Shown one piece after another: positions 23,720-35,672 of a DNA stretch of 64,000 nucleotides. The first letter of the stretch is position 1; every line of letters starts with the position of its first letter. Origin of the DNA: Hymenopus coronatus (lineage: Eukaryota; Arthropoda; Insecta; Mantodea; Hymenopodidae). Below the pieces are notes generated by a model that made no database searches, was not told the origin of the DNA, and saw nothing but the letters and a program-made list of their open reading frames with translations. Location: contig CM060900.1 in assembly GCA_030762935.1 (NCBI GenBank), positions 402,865,632-402,929,631 of the forward strand, given 5' to 3'. The position numbers and the translations under genes are program-made.

Positions 23720-24040
23720 CTGGAACACAGAATAGATAACTGATTGTTAAATTACAATCAAAGTGATATTTAAAGTTTTTTAAAAGATAATTGCAACTTC
23801 TGAACTGGAATATAAAACAGAAGGTTTTTTAATGCTTAAATTACTGTAAGTAGGACTACCATAAATGTACTCCTTAAGTAGTTTAAGTTATAGGGGATTG
23901 CATTCTTTCTTGATTTATAAGGAGCATAACAAATAGGATATTTAATATATTTGTTTTATGCAACAATACAAAGCTATATGTATGAGCCCAGGTTTGTTAT
24001 CTTGCCATATTCACACTTAACATTTTCCTTAAATCTGAAA

Positions 24041-24074
<34 letters not shown>

Positions 24075-25840
24075 AAATAAAAAGTACACAATGTTCAAAA
24101 TAGTTATATTCAACATTTACTTTCTTTTTTTTCAACCCATAAACTTATGTTTCATTTGCATCTCTCTTTATGAACAATCATTTTTTTGACTTTGGTCAAA
24201 TACTTATCCATCTACTTAATAAAACCTTTAGTTAAGGCTACCTTTCTGTCTAATTTTGATGGGACACTATGGTGAAAATTTCTGAATTTTTGCAAAAATT
24301 CTGAAAATTAATTTAGACCACTAACATTTAATACTTCATTTACTCTTCCAAATAAACTATTGAAATGAGCAATCTGTCATTTTTAAATGCACCAATGGCC
24401 ATTTTAAGGCCAGCCTGTGATACTTTAGATATTGTCACCCTCAGTTTTATCAATACTTTTTAATTTTAAAGTCACTTTATTTTTACATTTGGTTATCATA
24501 GTGCCTATTTCAAGTTGAGAAATTAAAAACATACAGTAATAACTAAAGAAAGTGAGTATAGTAATGTGTTTCGAAAATTTACAAAACAGTTCTTGCACCA
24601 AGTGCTTCTCCCTAACTCATCATCCAGGCATGCTTTACCACTCCTTATTTAACCTTGACGTTCCCCATTGAGGGCCTCACCATATCCCACCAACAGCATA
24701 CTTCTGACCATGAAATAGAGACTGTTTTGATGTAAGCACAGCTTGACTTAGACCAAATGACTTTCTGTTTTCACTCACTATATAAATAAGTCAGAATTAA
24801 CGAAAACAATCCATGAGAGTTGCCTGCTATAATTAATTAAAAAGTCTGATGCTTTCAGAGAATAAATAAACTTGTAGTTTATTGTATAGTAATGACATTA
24901 AAACTTTTATATGAGAAAATACACATCTTACATTTTTTGGTATATAAAATATCTCTGGTATCCCAGTTTTGATCAAAACAACTTCAAATTTTATATGGAA
25001 GCTCCTCAATAGTTTCAAAATAAAACTTACCTATATGCATTTTGTCATTTTAATGAATAACTGGATTGAACTGTGACAAGTACATTTGAAACTTGTTAAT
25101 TTTATAACAAATTATTTAATAACAAGCTTAAGTTTCCATACTTAAGAGCCCAATCATTTAATATGAACTTAAAATAATGAAAATTGTGGCACAAGGGACA
25201 TTTTATATGAAAGGATTGAATTAATAGTTAAAATATCCATAAAATGATAGTTAATAATCATAGATGAAACTTGATTTGTGTGTTGAAATTGGTATTAACA
25301 CCAATGTGTCCCCTTCACTATTTCCCACTTATTCACTTTTTTTCTCTGAAGCTCTGTCCCTTTACATTAAAAAAAATTTGCATATTTTCCTTTCCTCCAC
25401 ATTTTGGACACTGATATTGTTGGAGAGCTTTTCTACTCCATTTAGTCTCCAAATGCACATTCATACCCATTCAAAAGTCTCACTTCGCTCCTTATTTAAT
25501 TTATCTGACACACTTCTCTTACTCTTGTATCTTTTATCATTTTATATATATGATTCTAATTATCTTTTACACTCTATGTTGCTACAATTTTTGTATTTCT
25601 ATATCTTCAAATCTCCTCCTAACCTCTTTCCAAAGCCGTTTACATAATTTTCCCTCCTCAAAATTTCCCCCCAATTTATTACATTCCGAGTTTGTTTGCA
25701 CACTGTAACTGCACCCATTTTTCCTTAAATTCTTTCCTTGAAATTAAGGATAGACTTAACAAATTCATATCATCTAGATTTAATATTCTATACCAATATA
25801 TAACAGCTCTCTCCATAATCACTCCTTTCTTTCTCACACT
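23720..25840. other. KDM5 intron, no gene seen
   Basis: Very AT-rich with a (TTA)n microsatellite at about 24045-24073. A plus-strand ORF at 25264-25647 is a shadow of pyrimidine-rich sequence, probably the antisense of the LINE relic that follows. Confidence 0.5.
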
Positions 25841-25849
25841 TCCCATTTC

Positions 25850-26820
25850 AATTTGAGTAAATTACTTTGCTGTTTCTGGCAGGCCTAAAACTTACCTGAA
25901 GAAAATCCTGTGCTCCGCATCCACTACTTCTCATCCATTATCTAGTCTTCATATTTCAATACCATAAGCATTTTTACTTTCACCACCATATTGTATATTT
26001 TTAATAGCCAGTTGAAATTTTTATCTGGTATACAATATTTACACTCGCTAACCACTGCCAATGCTCCTTTCCCTTTTGCCAAAGCCACTTCTTCTGTTTC
26101 TCCTATTTATCCACCCCCGTGAATTTTGATCCCTAAATATATGCAATGTTTAACCACTTTAATCTTCTTTCTTCCACTTCTCATACCTGCTCAATTTTGA
26201 CCCTTGGGTCTTCTCCTGGTTTATTTGCAAGTTCCATTCATTACAGTATCTATTTGCTGCAAGGATTCCTTCAATTAATTGTTGAAATTAATTCTACAAC
26301 TAAATTGTCTGCAATTAATCCAAAGATTGTCATGTTGTTAATCGCTGGTAAGAAATTATTGCTTGTTCATATCTCTGTTATTATATCATCGATGGATAGA
26401 TTGAATATCACACCACTTAGCTTACACCCTTGCCAAAACTTGCTTTCTTTTGATTTATTTCTTTTGTTACCATTCCTGCTCCTACTCTCACACAAAATTT
26501 GTTCATGTTTAAGGCTTTAAAAATATAACTCCCTTGCTCAAAGCTTATTCCAAAACAATGTTAAGTCAACGTGCTCGTATGCTTTTTCCAAGTCTAAAAA
26601 TTCTATATATTTAATTTCTCCATTTTTTCTTTTAAACATATGTCAACTAAAATTTTAGTTATGAATAATTAATCCGTAATTCTTATCACCTTATGAATAC
26701 TCATTTGAAATTCAGAGGAAACATTATCCTTTACCCAATCTTATAACCTGTTCATTAGTATTCTTGTAAAGGATATGTATGATGAATTATTGTTTTCTCT
26801 GATTTTTTGGTATATATCCC
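25850..26820 (-). pseudogene. Degenerate LINE reverse transcriptase fragment
   Basis: Minus-strand translation gives RT-like blocks across frames. RYCNEWNLQINQEKTQGSK (near 26250) is the 'W.L.IN..KT' motif after the catalytic box. KVVKHCIYLGIKIHGGG (near 26130) is the 'F.YLG..I' motif. EKQKKWLWQKGKGALAVVSE (near 26080) matches the thumb helix. The plus-strand ORF at 26146-26520 is its shadow. Too decayed to assign a clade. Confidence 0.6.
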
Positions 26821-26864
26821 TTTGCTTTGATTGAATTAGACAGATCTGTAAGTAGAGGAAGATT

Positions 26865-27400
26865 GAGGATTTGATCTCTTATCCAGGATTTGAGCCAGGG
26901 ATCTCCCAATCTCCATCCAGTTGCTCTAACCACTGAGCTTCCATGGCAAAATGGCAATATAGCACAAATTCCTTAACTGACTCACATTTTCCCCCGTAAT
27001 CCACACAACTTATTATGAGATTACGTGCCCCAATGGCAATTTACAATGTTGAAGTATTTTTAAGCCCTGGGCTTCATAGCTTTTAACCAACCATTAGGTC
27101 AAGCATTGTGAAATAATTGCTTCTTCCACAGTAACTGTATGAACGACAGGGGTTGGAAAGGTAGAATCTGAAAAATTTAATATCATAGCCAGGGTTTGGA
27201 TTACAGATCTCTGTCCAGTTGCTTTAGCCTCTGAGCTACTATGACAACATGGTGATACATCATTAAGTTCCCCAAGTGACTCACATTTTTCTGGTAAACC
27301 ACTCAAGGATATCTCAAAATTATTTTGGGATGACCTATCCCAGGGGCGACTTACAATGTCATAAGTACTTTAAATGGTTAGAGCTACTGGACTAGGAGAT
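26865..27400 (-). repeat. Two copies of a tRNA-like repeat family
   Basis: Copy 1 (about 26865-27090) and copy 2 (about 27160-27400) both read on the minus strand. Each contains GAAGCTCAGTGGTTAGAGCA or its variant (A box) and a B box like CCTGGCTCAAATCCTGG, then a shared body containing CAATGGCAATTTACAATG- and TGGGGCACGT-like blocks. The same family recurs at 45495-45700 and, as a foldback, at 63005-63263. They look like tRNA-derived SINE/MITE units. Confidence 0.65.
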
Positions 27401-28840
27401 CTGTGATTCAAATTTTCTCAGATTTGAACCAAAGCAAATAGTACACAAAAGGGGCAACCAGATAAAAAAAACTACAGATCTTGTATATTACTATTATTAT
27501 TTAGCTGAGAGAGGGGGAGAGAAATAAAATCTATTCATTTTTATACAAAAATAATGAAGTCACTTGTGCAACACAAATAACAGAGTCTAATTGATAACTA
27601 TAGTTTTTCTCCTCTAATAACCTGATTAAATTGAAGTAACTAATTCATACAACAGCCTACTTAAAGGTGTCATCAAAAAAAAAAGTATCTTTTACTTCTA
27701 ATGAAAATCACCTGTTTTATTGTCAACCGCAATATTTGGCAATTTAAAGCAAAGAAAGAAAGGACTTGCTAAAACTACAGTACTAGGACTTATTTTCATT
27801 TTGTTGGAGTGTTAATTCTGGGGGTTCCTTATGCAGATTAGCATAGACTATACGTAAGCAAATCTTAATATAGAGGAATGTTAAGACATAAAGATTGCAA
27901 CTTAGGTTTAGCACTTCAGTTGTGATTAAAAAAAAAAAAAATGTTGTTTTGCTTGTGTTTGTAAATTTATGAAATTATATTAAGAGTGTGAATATTCAAA
28001 TATTTTTATAACCCTTCAAATACTTTTACAATGTGAATGTTTTGATCGAAACGTTCTTTCCCACTTATGTGAATTAATTACACCTTATAATATGGAAAAA
28101 TGGAAATCTAAGTTATGAAATCTATATGGAAATCAGTTTTCAGTCCAAGGGCAGATTTCTTCACTGCAAACGCAGCTTCATTCACACTTCCTCTCAGTAT
28201 TGGATTACAAACTGTTTGTTTTTAAAGGCTCAAAAGCAGGGATATGCATAATTTGGGATTGCAATAATGCAACTTCATTTGCCTTTTTAGATTCTGATGC
28301 ACTCCTGAGTATATTTTTAAACAATATGGTGATTGAATTGCAAACAACAGCTTTCTGTTCCTATTGATTAGGGCAGTATAAAAAATGGTATAAGTAACTA
28401 TTGTAAATGGTTATATTGTTCTTTAGATGATCCAGTCATACAAAATATAACTGACTATTCATGGAGTTTGTGGGAGTTCCAAAGTTTCCAGAAGGCACAC
28501 AATAGTCTACCAGTGTCTGATTCAGTACTATAGCGTGCTTATAAGAAAGGCAATTCAAAACATTTTATATGCTTGCAAAATTCAATATGTATGATTTTCA
28601 TTAACTTGTAGTGAATAGTGTAGCACCCTCATTGGAGTAGGCACGTTACTGGATTTGAAAAACTGAAATATGAAGAGTGGTAGTAGGTAGTATATTTCCC
28701 CCCATATAAACCACTGCTACTGCACTGCAATATAAATAATAGCATTAAGATGCACATGTCACCCACCAGTCTCAGGTGTAGTAACACGGTTGGCAGATCA
28801 AATAAAAAAAAAAAAAAATTAAAAAAAAAATATATATTGG
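27401..28840. other. No gene seen
   Basis: AT-rich intron sequence with A runs. Minus-strand ORFs at 28629-29019 are shadows of the LINE ORF1 starting at 28848. Confidence 0.5.
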
Positions 28841-28847
28841 TAAGGAA

Positions 28848-30745
28848 GTGAGAAATGCACAGTATAAACATGTGTCTGTGATAAAATGCAATCAAGCAAA
28901 TAGTAGAAACGAAAATGATACCGAGAAACAAGTGGAAAATAAAATTGAAAATAAAGGTTTGCAACCACGTGCATCACTGACAAGAGAAACAATAGCATCG
29001 CTGCAAATGGTGGTTTCACTGATAAGTAAGGATCTTTTAAAAGCTCAGAATGAAATAGGAATATTAAACATGGAAAATGAGTTGCTCAAAAGTAAGTTAA
29101 ATGATGAAAAGGAGAAAGCATCCTTTATTACAGCAACCAAAAAAAGATCACTGCATCCTAAACTGGGAGAACACCATATTGAAAATATAATGTGCAACAG
29201 ATTTGAAGAATGTTGGACAAAGAGTGCAGGGTACAATTTGAAGTGATCCAAAATTGCGTGAAGGAAAGAAACAAACATTATGGTGGTTGGTGATTCACTA
29301 TTAAAATTTGCAGGTGAAATGTTCAGGGAAAAGGGTGACACAATGGATTTAGTACGTAAAATTCAGCAGCATCCACAAGATACAAAAAATAATAACAAAT
29401 GGGGTTTTACGGAAACATAAAGTACCAGGTATGTAACAAACTTAAATAGGAACAATTGGTTATGCACGGTACAAGATTGTATGATGTTAGATGCAAGTTT
29501 TTGGTCAAATGACAGTAATTTTGGTAGAGACAGAATATACTTAAATAGAAGTGGGTCACATAAGTTTGGAAATTTGATAAGCGGCAGCTGCTGCTGCACC
29601 ACCACCAACAATGATAATATATTCACCTTTCGATTTATACATAAATCATGGCTTTGTCATTATATATATTTAGAGTAATATGTACAAGTAGCAATATTTA
29701 TAAATTTATATTTTTAAATTCTTGAATGTTGAAGGGTATATATTCTAAGAGAACTTTAGTTAGTGAATGTTTAAATTTGCTGTAGAACAATTCTTTTTCC
29801 TGAAGGTAAATGAGTAACTTTTTGCTGTATGCAAACAGGACAAAGTATAGAAGCTATAGTAAAGATTGGTCTGTAAATAATCAGGAGCTTGGAATGCAGT
29901 ATAAAACATGTATTAGATCACATATCCAGTCTAGTAAACCCTTTTTAACTCCTAAATGTGATAATGGTACAAAATTTAAATTCATTTCATATGAATACTC
30001 ATCTATTAAAAATAAAATATATGAAACAGAAATATTTAGTTCAATGTTATGATAAAACATTTTATGTACAAATGAACACTAGCTTTGTCCCAGAAGAAAT
30101 TAATTTGTATGTTCCCAATGGCTTCATTATGGCTACTAGTTATTGTAAAGTAACAATAACACATAGGGGCATGGCAGTATATATTAGGCATAATTTGGTA
30201 TTAAAATATAATGTAGTATATGAACATAACCAGTGTGAGGAAGGTAAGTTTGAAGCAACCACAATAACATTCCCAGGCTGTAAAACTATTAACTAATAAC
30301 AACACTGATTTTTTTATTAAGAAAATGGAAAAATTGGTGCAGCTTAACAGTAATAATAAAATTGTGATAATGGGAAATGTAAATCATGACATTAGGATTT
30401 TCTGCCCAAAGAATAATACATTCTTAAGATATTCATGCAAAACTACCTGCATATTTAAAATGTTCTAAAGGGAAACAATTTGAGAGTGCTCTGAAGAAGT
30501 ATTTGATAACAAAGACATTGTATAGTATCAATGAACTATAATAATGTCCCTCTGTGTATATACAACTGATATGTAGTTTTAGTAAAATTTGTAACTATGC
30601 AGTTTGTCCATCTTTGTAATATTTGTTAATTAACATATTTTAAGTGTAGACTACTCTGGACGAATGTAAAAATTGTAAATACATAATTGTAAATATGAAT
30701 TTGTGACAATGTCAGAAACTGTATTGCAGTCTATTGACAATAAAG

Positions 30746-30782
<37 letters not shown>
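28848..30782 (+). mobile_element. LINE C: CR1-like element with SGNH ORF1, central deletion and (TTA)n tail
   Basis: In order on the plus strand: a coiled-coil ORF1 start (LTRETIASLQMVVSLISKDL and NEIGILNMENELLKSKLND), an SGNH-hydrolase part (VVGDSLLKFAGE near 29281 and FGRDRIYLNRSGSHKFGNLI near 29520), and an endonuclease stretch (FVPEEINLYVPNGFIMATSY and GMAVYIRHNL, 30083-30200). The sequence then jumps to the ORF2 C-terminus (KLPAYLKCSKGKQFESALKK near 30445) and ends with ACAATAAAGG plus (TTA)n at 30749-30782. The whole reverse transcriptase is missing, so the copy is internally deleted. Confidence 0.75.
29281..29610 (+). pseudogene. SGNH/GDSL-like hydrolase part of LINE C ORF1
   Basis: VVGDSLLKFAGE carries the block-I Ser. 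FGRDRIYLNRSG corresponds to block V (D-x-x-H), but the His is Tyr in this copy. The middle block with G-x-N is lost or out of frame. SGNH-type ORF1 proteins occur in many CR1-clade LINEs. Their role in retrotransposition is not settled. Confidence 0.65.
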
Positions 30783-30784
<2 letters not shown>

Positions 30785-31129
30785 TTGAAGATTGTATAAT
30801 TATTATTGTCTCAAAGAAAATCCCAAAAGTTTAAATGTTTGCTATGTTATTTCAAACATCCACAAGAATAAGGTTAGACTTGATATACTTGACCCATTAC
30901 TTTCATATCTTTTAAGAATCTGGCTTCAGATACCCAGAGAAACAGAAACCCTAGTTAAACCAAATGAAATGATATTGATTAGAAAACTAAGAGATAGGTA
31001 AATGGAACTACTTAAGATCCACACTTTCCAGTATAGATATAATTAAGTAATATACGAACAGCATAATATTACATAGGCATTTAATGTTTTTATGGAAATT
31101 CTGTATACGGCTATCAACAATAATTGTTG

Positions 31130-33390
31130 TCCTAGTTCAAAAGTACAAATAAAAAGAAAAGTGTAACAAATAAACCAAATTGGTACTCCCCAGAATTATT
31201 AAAGATAAGCATTTTAATGTTGATTGCGTATGAAAAGTCAAAGCATCATAATATGCATAAAAATGCTATAATGCTTTATAGGACAAATATAGAAAAGAAA
31301 TAGTGGCAGCTAAAATAAAAACAAACAATATATATCTGGCTGCTGCATCAAATATATATACATATATAAAACTGCATGGAAAATCATAAAAGGATACTGG
31401 TGCAAATCACAAAGGTAATAAAATATCACTTTCAGGTGGTTTTGAATAATGTATTCATAAATACAGGAAATGATTTATCTGCTATCAATTTACCAATCTC
31501 ATCACACACTAGTGTAAATGATTTACTTTCTTACTGTACAACTAAGGTAAATATAGAGAGATTAGATAGGAAATGTCCTATCCTTATGCACTGTGGTTTG
31601 TAAAAATGTTTTTTGCCAAGCCACCATATTTAGATACTACACTTTTGAGATGAGTGTGCCATGTGTGGGTTAAATGTGCACCCAAAAATATGATTTTGTG
31701 GTGCTAAATGTTAATTAAGCAATACACTTAGACTGTAAAGTTTTAAACCAGTATAATGGCCAATACATGTGTGGTGTTTGGTTGTAGTTTCTCAAATAGC
31801 AGAAGCATAAACAAGAAAAGGGAAATGAGTACTAATTTAAGTGATTTTTTGGCGGTATACTTAGTGAAATATGTTATACATTATCAACAGAATGATTCTG
31901 TATTGTTTGTTAGATTTTTAATTTGGAAAGACTGTTGAGAAGCTGCCAAAATAGGCAACCTACTCCAATTCATAAGAAATCTTGCTAATTCATCCATTTA
32001 GCAGCTATTGCGAGAAATGATTACTATCAAAGTATGTGCTTATGATCTCAGAACCATGAGAATAGGAGGCATGTTCCTCGGAGTCAGAATGCAATACATG
32101 CAGTCTACAGTGAAAATCATCATAATCTTTGGGATAATCTGATACTTGTCACCCTTTTCTTTGTGTACACTTAGAAATGATTCCAAGCCTTTCCCAAACA
32201 TATGTGCATGTGTGTTTACATACATGCACCCTGTGTATGACTGCCTCATACATATTTTCAGGACCACTTATTTAGTGCACTTAATATAGGAATTAGAGTA
32301 GACTAACTTTATAAGTTCATGTAGTGGAATTAATGCATATAGGCATGATACAAACAATAAGGTTTGGTCAAAATCTGATATTTTGCCCTCCTGCAGTTGT
32401 AGACAAAGAAATGAGAACAAAATTAAGTTATGACTTTGCCACGATGTTTACTGCAATAATACAATTTATCAATAACCGCTTCTAACAGGCAAAAAAATGT
32501 GATTGTATTAAATGTTCCTTCAACTAGAGATCTCTCCCCTTCCATTGTCTTTTGTTTTTACTTAAATAACTTGGAAAAACAATTAATTTGAACAGATTCT
32601 GCATATGGTAGCATGTAGTACAAAATGGCAATTGGACACAAAACGTGCTTCAACAAAACACTAGCATTTCCGCCCTGTGGGTAAACAGAACAGAAAAATT
32701 TCAGTGGCAGGAGTTGAACCTGATGATATATTACTTATTGTATAAAAATTTAGTACATCAAACTCTGAAGGCTACTATGGTATGTCCAACCACATATACT
32801 TATGAAAATGATTGATATTATATGCCTTCCTTTATGTCATCTTATTAATTGGATGCTCACAGAAAGTATCTTTCCTGATATGCTTAAATTATCAGTAACT
32901 AAACCTATACATAAAAAAGGAGATAAAAAGGATCCAAACAATTACCCTCAAATCTCTCTTGTGCCTGTTATATCTAAAATAATTGAAAGTACAATACAAA
33001 TACTATTTTGTCAATATTTTGAAGCTAATAATTTTTTAAATGAGGCTCAATGTTAATTTAAGAATGGTCGATCTACTGTTAAAGCAGTAGAACTTATAAC
33101 TACTTTATTGAATAGCTTTGTAAATAAGGAAATGGCTTGTGCTGCATTAATAGATCTGACCAAAGCGTTTGATAGTATATCACATAATTTATTGATAGAA
33201 AAACTTCATTACTATGGAATAAGAGATCAGGAACTAGCACTTATACAATTTTATTTAACTAATAGGCAACAAATGGTAGTAATAAATAGTGAACATAAAT
33301 CTGAATTTTTAAAAATAAATAACAGAGTACCTAAAAGTTCAGTGCTTGGACCTTTTTTTATTACTTATGATCTACCGTGATACCTACCTT
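31130..33390 (+). mobile_element. LINE D: CR1-like reverse transcriptase relic split by an insertion
   Basis: The plus strand carries the endonuclease-RT linker (NWYSPELLKISILMLIAYEK near 31180, and FINTGNDLSAINLPISSHTS near 31460). After a 1.15-kb foreign stretch, RT resumes at about 32800: LTESIFPDMLKLSVTKPIHK, then KGDKKDPNNYPQISLVPVIS, then CAALIDLTKAFDSISHNLLI (catalytic region A, near 33130-33190) and VPKSSVLGPFFITYDLP (region B, near 33330-33380). The FADD box is absent because homology stops there. Frame is mostly open, with a stop at 33055. Confidence 0.78.
31617..32757 (+). other. Insertion within LINE D, with a short THAP-like ORF
   Basis: This stretch lies between two RT pieces of one LINE and has no RT similarity. 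Its only candidate gene starts at ATG 31756: MANTCVVFGCSFSNSRSINK, where Cys5 and Cys10 are spaced as at the start of a THAP zinc finger. The downstream THAP landmarks (FPK and Trp) are not clear, so the call is weak. I found no convincing terminal repeats, and the insertion boundaries are approximate. Confidence 0.3.
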
Positions 33391-33776
33391 TAAGTCGGTT
33401 ATAAATGCTGGTAACAACATTTTTAAATTCTGATCCTGACTTTAGAAACTTAGTGGAACACAATAAAATAGTGCTTAAAAAATCTGCCAAATGTTTTTTT
33501 TTGTTAAACCAGTAATAAATGCACCAAACAAAAAAAAAAAAATTAAGGAACACACCCAAATTGAATCAAGAGAACATGTGTAAAATTGTTAGGAATACAT
33601 ATCAATGGAAAACTTAACTGAAATGAACACACAAAAGTATGTACCAAATAGTCAAAAGCTTTGAATCTACTAAAAAAAAAAAAATTAAGTTTAATGTTAC
33701 TACAAAAATTATATTAATGGCCTTTTTTCACACCTACATACAATTAGGATTCTTCTTTGGGGAAACTCATGCGGGT

Positions 33777-33778
<2 letters not shown>

Positions 33779-33869
<91 letters not shown>
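33779..33869. repeat. (GA)n microsatellite
   Basis: About 45 uninterrupted GA units. The Arg-Glu ORF across it is an artefact. It separates the LINE D relic from the oppositely oriented LINE ORF1 at 34-35 kb. Confidence 0.98.
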
Positions 33870-33873
<4 letters not shown>

Positions 33874-33879
33874 TATGCA

Positions 33880-35253
33880 ATGCAACAACAATGAATTTAT
33901 ACTTTCTTCCTTTAACCAAGTTTCTACAACTCCTAGAAAATCGATCTTATCTAACAATTGTATCATGTTTCCCATAAAAATTATTTTTCAAACCCTTGCA
34001 AAATTCCTCACTTTTTCCCTTCCCTATTGTGAGCCAGTTCTATTCCTAAATCTCTCTAAAATTCTCTTACTCCTTAATTCAATTCCCTTCCCATCTTTTG
34101 CTGCACCCACCTTGTTTTCTATCACTAGTAAGCTATCATTAGTTGTCGATATAATGCTTTCCTTCACTTCTGTCTCACTACTTGCTCACCATGCTCTTGC
34201 CCCACTTTCTGCCAGGCCACGAGCTGATTGTAGTTCCTCCCTCCTTGGAGATACAACCTTCTTTCCAGCTGTTTGTCTCACGCCATTCATTGCTGTTGTA
34301 TGCCCTGCGTCATCTTCCTGTCTCTTTTCTGACATAATCCTTTTTACGTAACTATTCTCTTGAGATGACTCCTTCGACTGCCTATCTTCTTCAGCTGGTC
34401 TCTGATTGCACTCTGGACTTTTGCTTTTTACCAGTGTAACTTGTCTCTCTCTGGTCATTGAAAAATCGAGCTGAGTCATATCCTGTTGCCGCAATCTGAT
34501 GCCCCTTGCACCACTTTCTTGTTCAGCCACCATCTGTCAATCCAAAGTTGTAAATTCCAAATGAAAGCCTGTTTCCCTTCCATTCTTGCTTTCTTCATTT
34601 GTTAAGTTAATTTCCTTTTTTCAAAGCACGCTGTTCCATCGATAAATCCCTCTTTATAAAAATGTCTGTTCCTTTTAGTAACTTTGTCCTCTTCAGCACT
34701 TCATAAACAAACTGCATAGACGTAAATCGCACCACTATCACTCTTGCTCCTCTTAATCTTCCCACTCTAAAGGCTTCAAGCTATCTACCATCCTTGTAAC
34801 ACCATTCCAAGTTTTCCTTCCAGGATTTCTCTGACTTCGTGTATGGGCCATACTCCACTCCTTTCTTTCACTCCTGCAATGACCAAGTTGAACTTGCGAT
34901 ATCTCTCTTCCAATAACTCTACTCTTCTTTTTACGTGCTGTACCTCTATTCTCATGTTTTGTACATCATTTCTTATTTCATCTTTGATTTCTGTTAGTTC
35001 TTTTTCCACCCCATTAAGCTTGTTTGTTACTTTCTCATCCATATCCTTCACTCTAACCAAGATTTCCTCAATGACATCTTGATTCCCATTGGGTCCAGGG
35101 TTGGTTTCAATTCCACTAATTATCAACAGAGAGCCTATTACACATATTAGAATGTCTTCTCTTTTCTACAGCTTGGTTCTTTTTGAACTCATTCCGTTTT
35201 AACCTATTAAAGGTTCCAATTCTTGCTCTGTGTACTTCAATGCTTACCCCCAT
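33880..35253 (-). mobile_element. LINE 5' part with ORF1 carrying a 2A-like NPGP motif
   Basis: Minus-strand ORF1 starts at ATG 35253-35251 (MGVSIEVHRARIGTFNRLKR). It shifts frame and continues through a hydrophobic stretch into LLIISGIETNPGPNGNQ, then a long coiled coil (34785-35070), NLVIAGVKERSG, and LKGTDIFIKRDLS-like residues near 34640. A charged tail (34533-34186) ends at a TAG near 34021. The start of ORF2 endonuclease is visible at about 33960-33905 ([20 protein letters not shown]) and is then cut by the (GA)n tract. The same ORF1 type is seen at 61.8-62.2 kb. Confidence 0.75.
34785..35135 (-). pseudogene. LINE ORF1 coiled-coil segment with 2A-like sequence
   Basis: At 35117-35091 the peptide SGIETNPGP follows a hydrophobic stretch (VIGSLLII), as in 2A-like elements of the [D/G](V/I)ExNPGP type known from several invertebrate LINEs. 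In working 2A sequences the ribosome skips the Gly-Pro bond, giving two products. A coiled coil follows (VKDMDEKVTNKLNGVEKELT onwards). The usual Asp before (V/I)E is missing, and there is a frameshift upstream between the ATG at 35253 and this segment, so this copy is not intact. Confidence 0.7.
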
Positions 35254-35286
35254 CGTTACTTATTCCCTCTTTCCTTCCAATACAGG

Positions 35287-35287
<1 letters not shown>

Positions 35288-35329
<42 letters not shown>

Positions 35330-35335
35330 CCACAC
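35288..35335. repeat. (CT)n(CA)n microsatellite
   Basis: CT dinucleotide run followed by a short CA run, just upstream of the LINE ORF1 start on the minus strand. Confidence 0.95.
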
Positions 35336-35438
35336 ATCCTCTTCCTTCCGATGCTAACTTAGCAGTCCTCTTATACTACACTAATATAGGTGATCACAGT
35401 TAATATGCATTGAATTAATTGTATTTAATTAACTTTAC

Positions 35439-35657
35439 TAGCTATGGTATAACCTGGGCTTGTTGGCCATGGTCAAATGAGCTCCTCCTTCTTCTTCCCA
35501 GACGTTTCGTCTGCAGCTATGGCAGACATCTTTGGTGGCTGTGGTGAGGTCGAAGTAACTCTACTGAACGTTTCAACTGTGACTGTGAAGAAGTAGACCA
35601 AGCCCAGATTATACTATAGCTAGTATTGACAGTGGCCATGAAAGCCTAAGAACTTTG
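35439..35657 (+). mobile_element. 219-bp snap-back insertion with 15-bp target duplication
   Basis: TTTAATTAACTTTAC is repeated exactly on both sides (35424-35438 and 35658-35672). Inside, 35438-35462 is inverted at about 35599-35623 with few mismatches, so the insert can fold on itself. The 3' end, GGCCATGAAAGCCTAAGAAC, resembles the 3' end of the insertion at 57259-57356 (CGCCAGGAAAGCTTCAGTTC). A TSD of this length suggests LINE-mediated integration. No coding sequence. Confidence 0.72.
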
Positions 35658-35672
35658 TTTAATTAACTTTAC

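Noticed and set aside
25264..26520. Plus-strand hydrophobic ORFs as membrane-protein exons
   Set aside because: The region is pyrimidine-rich on the plus strand. From about 25850 RT-like motifs appear on the minus strand, so those ORFs are antisense shadows. The rest has no support.
33639..33977. Plus-strand ORF rich in alternating Arg-Glu
   Set aside because: It is the translation of the (GA)n microsatellite at 33779-33869, not a gene.
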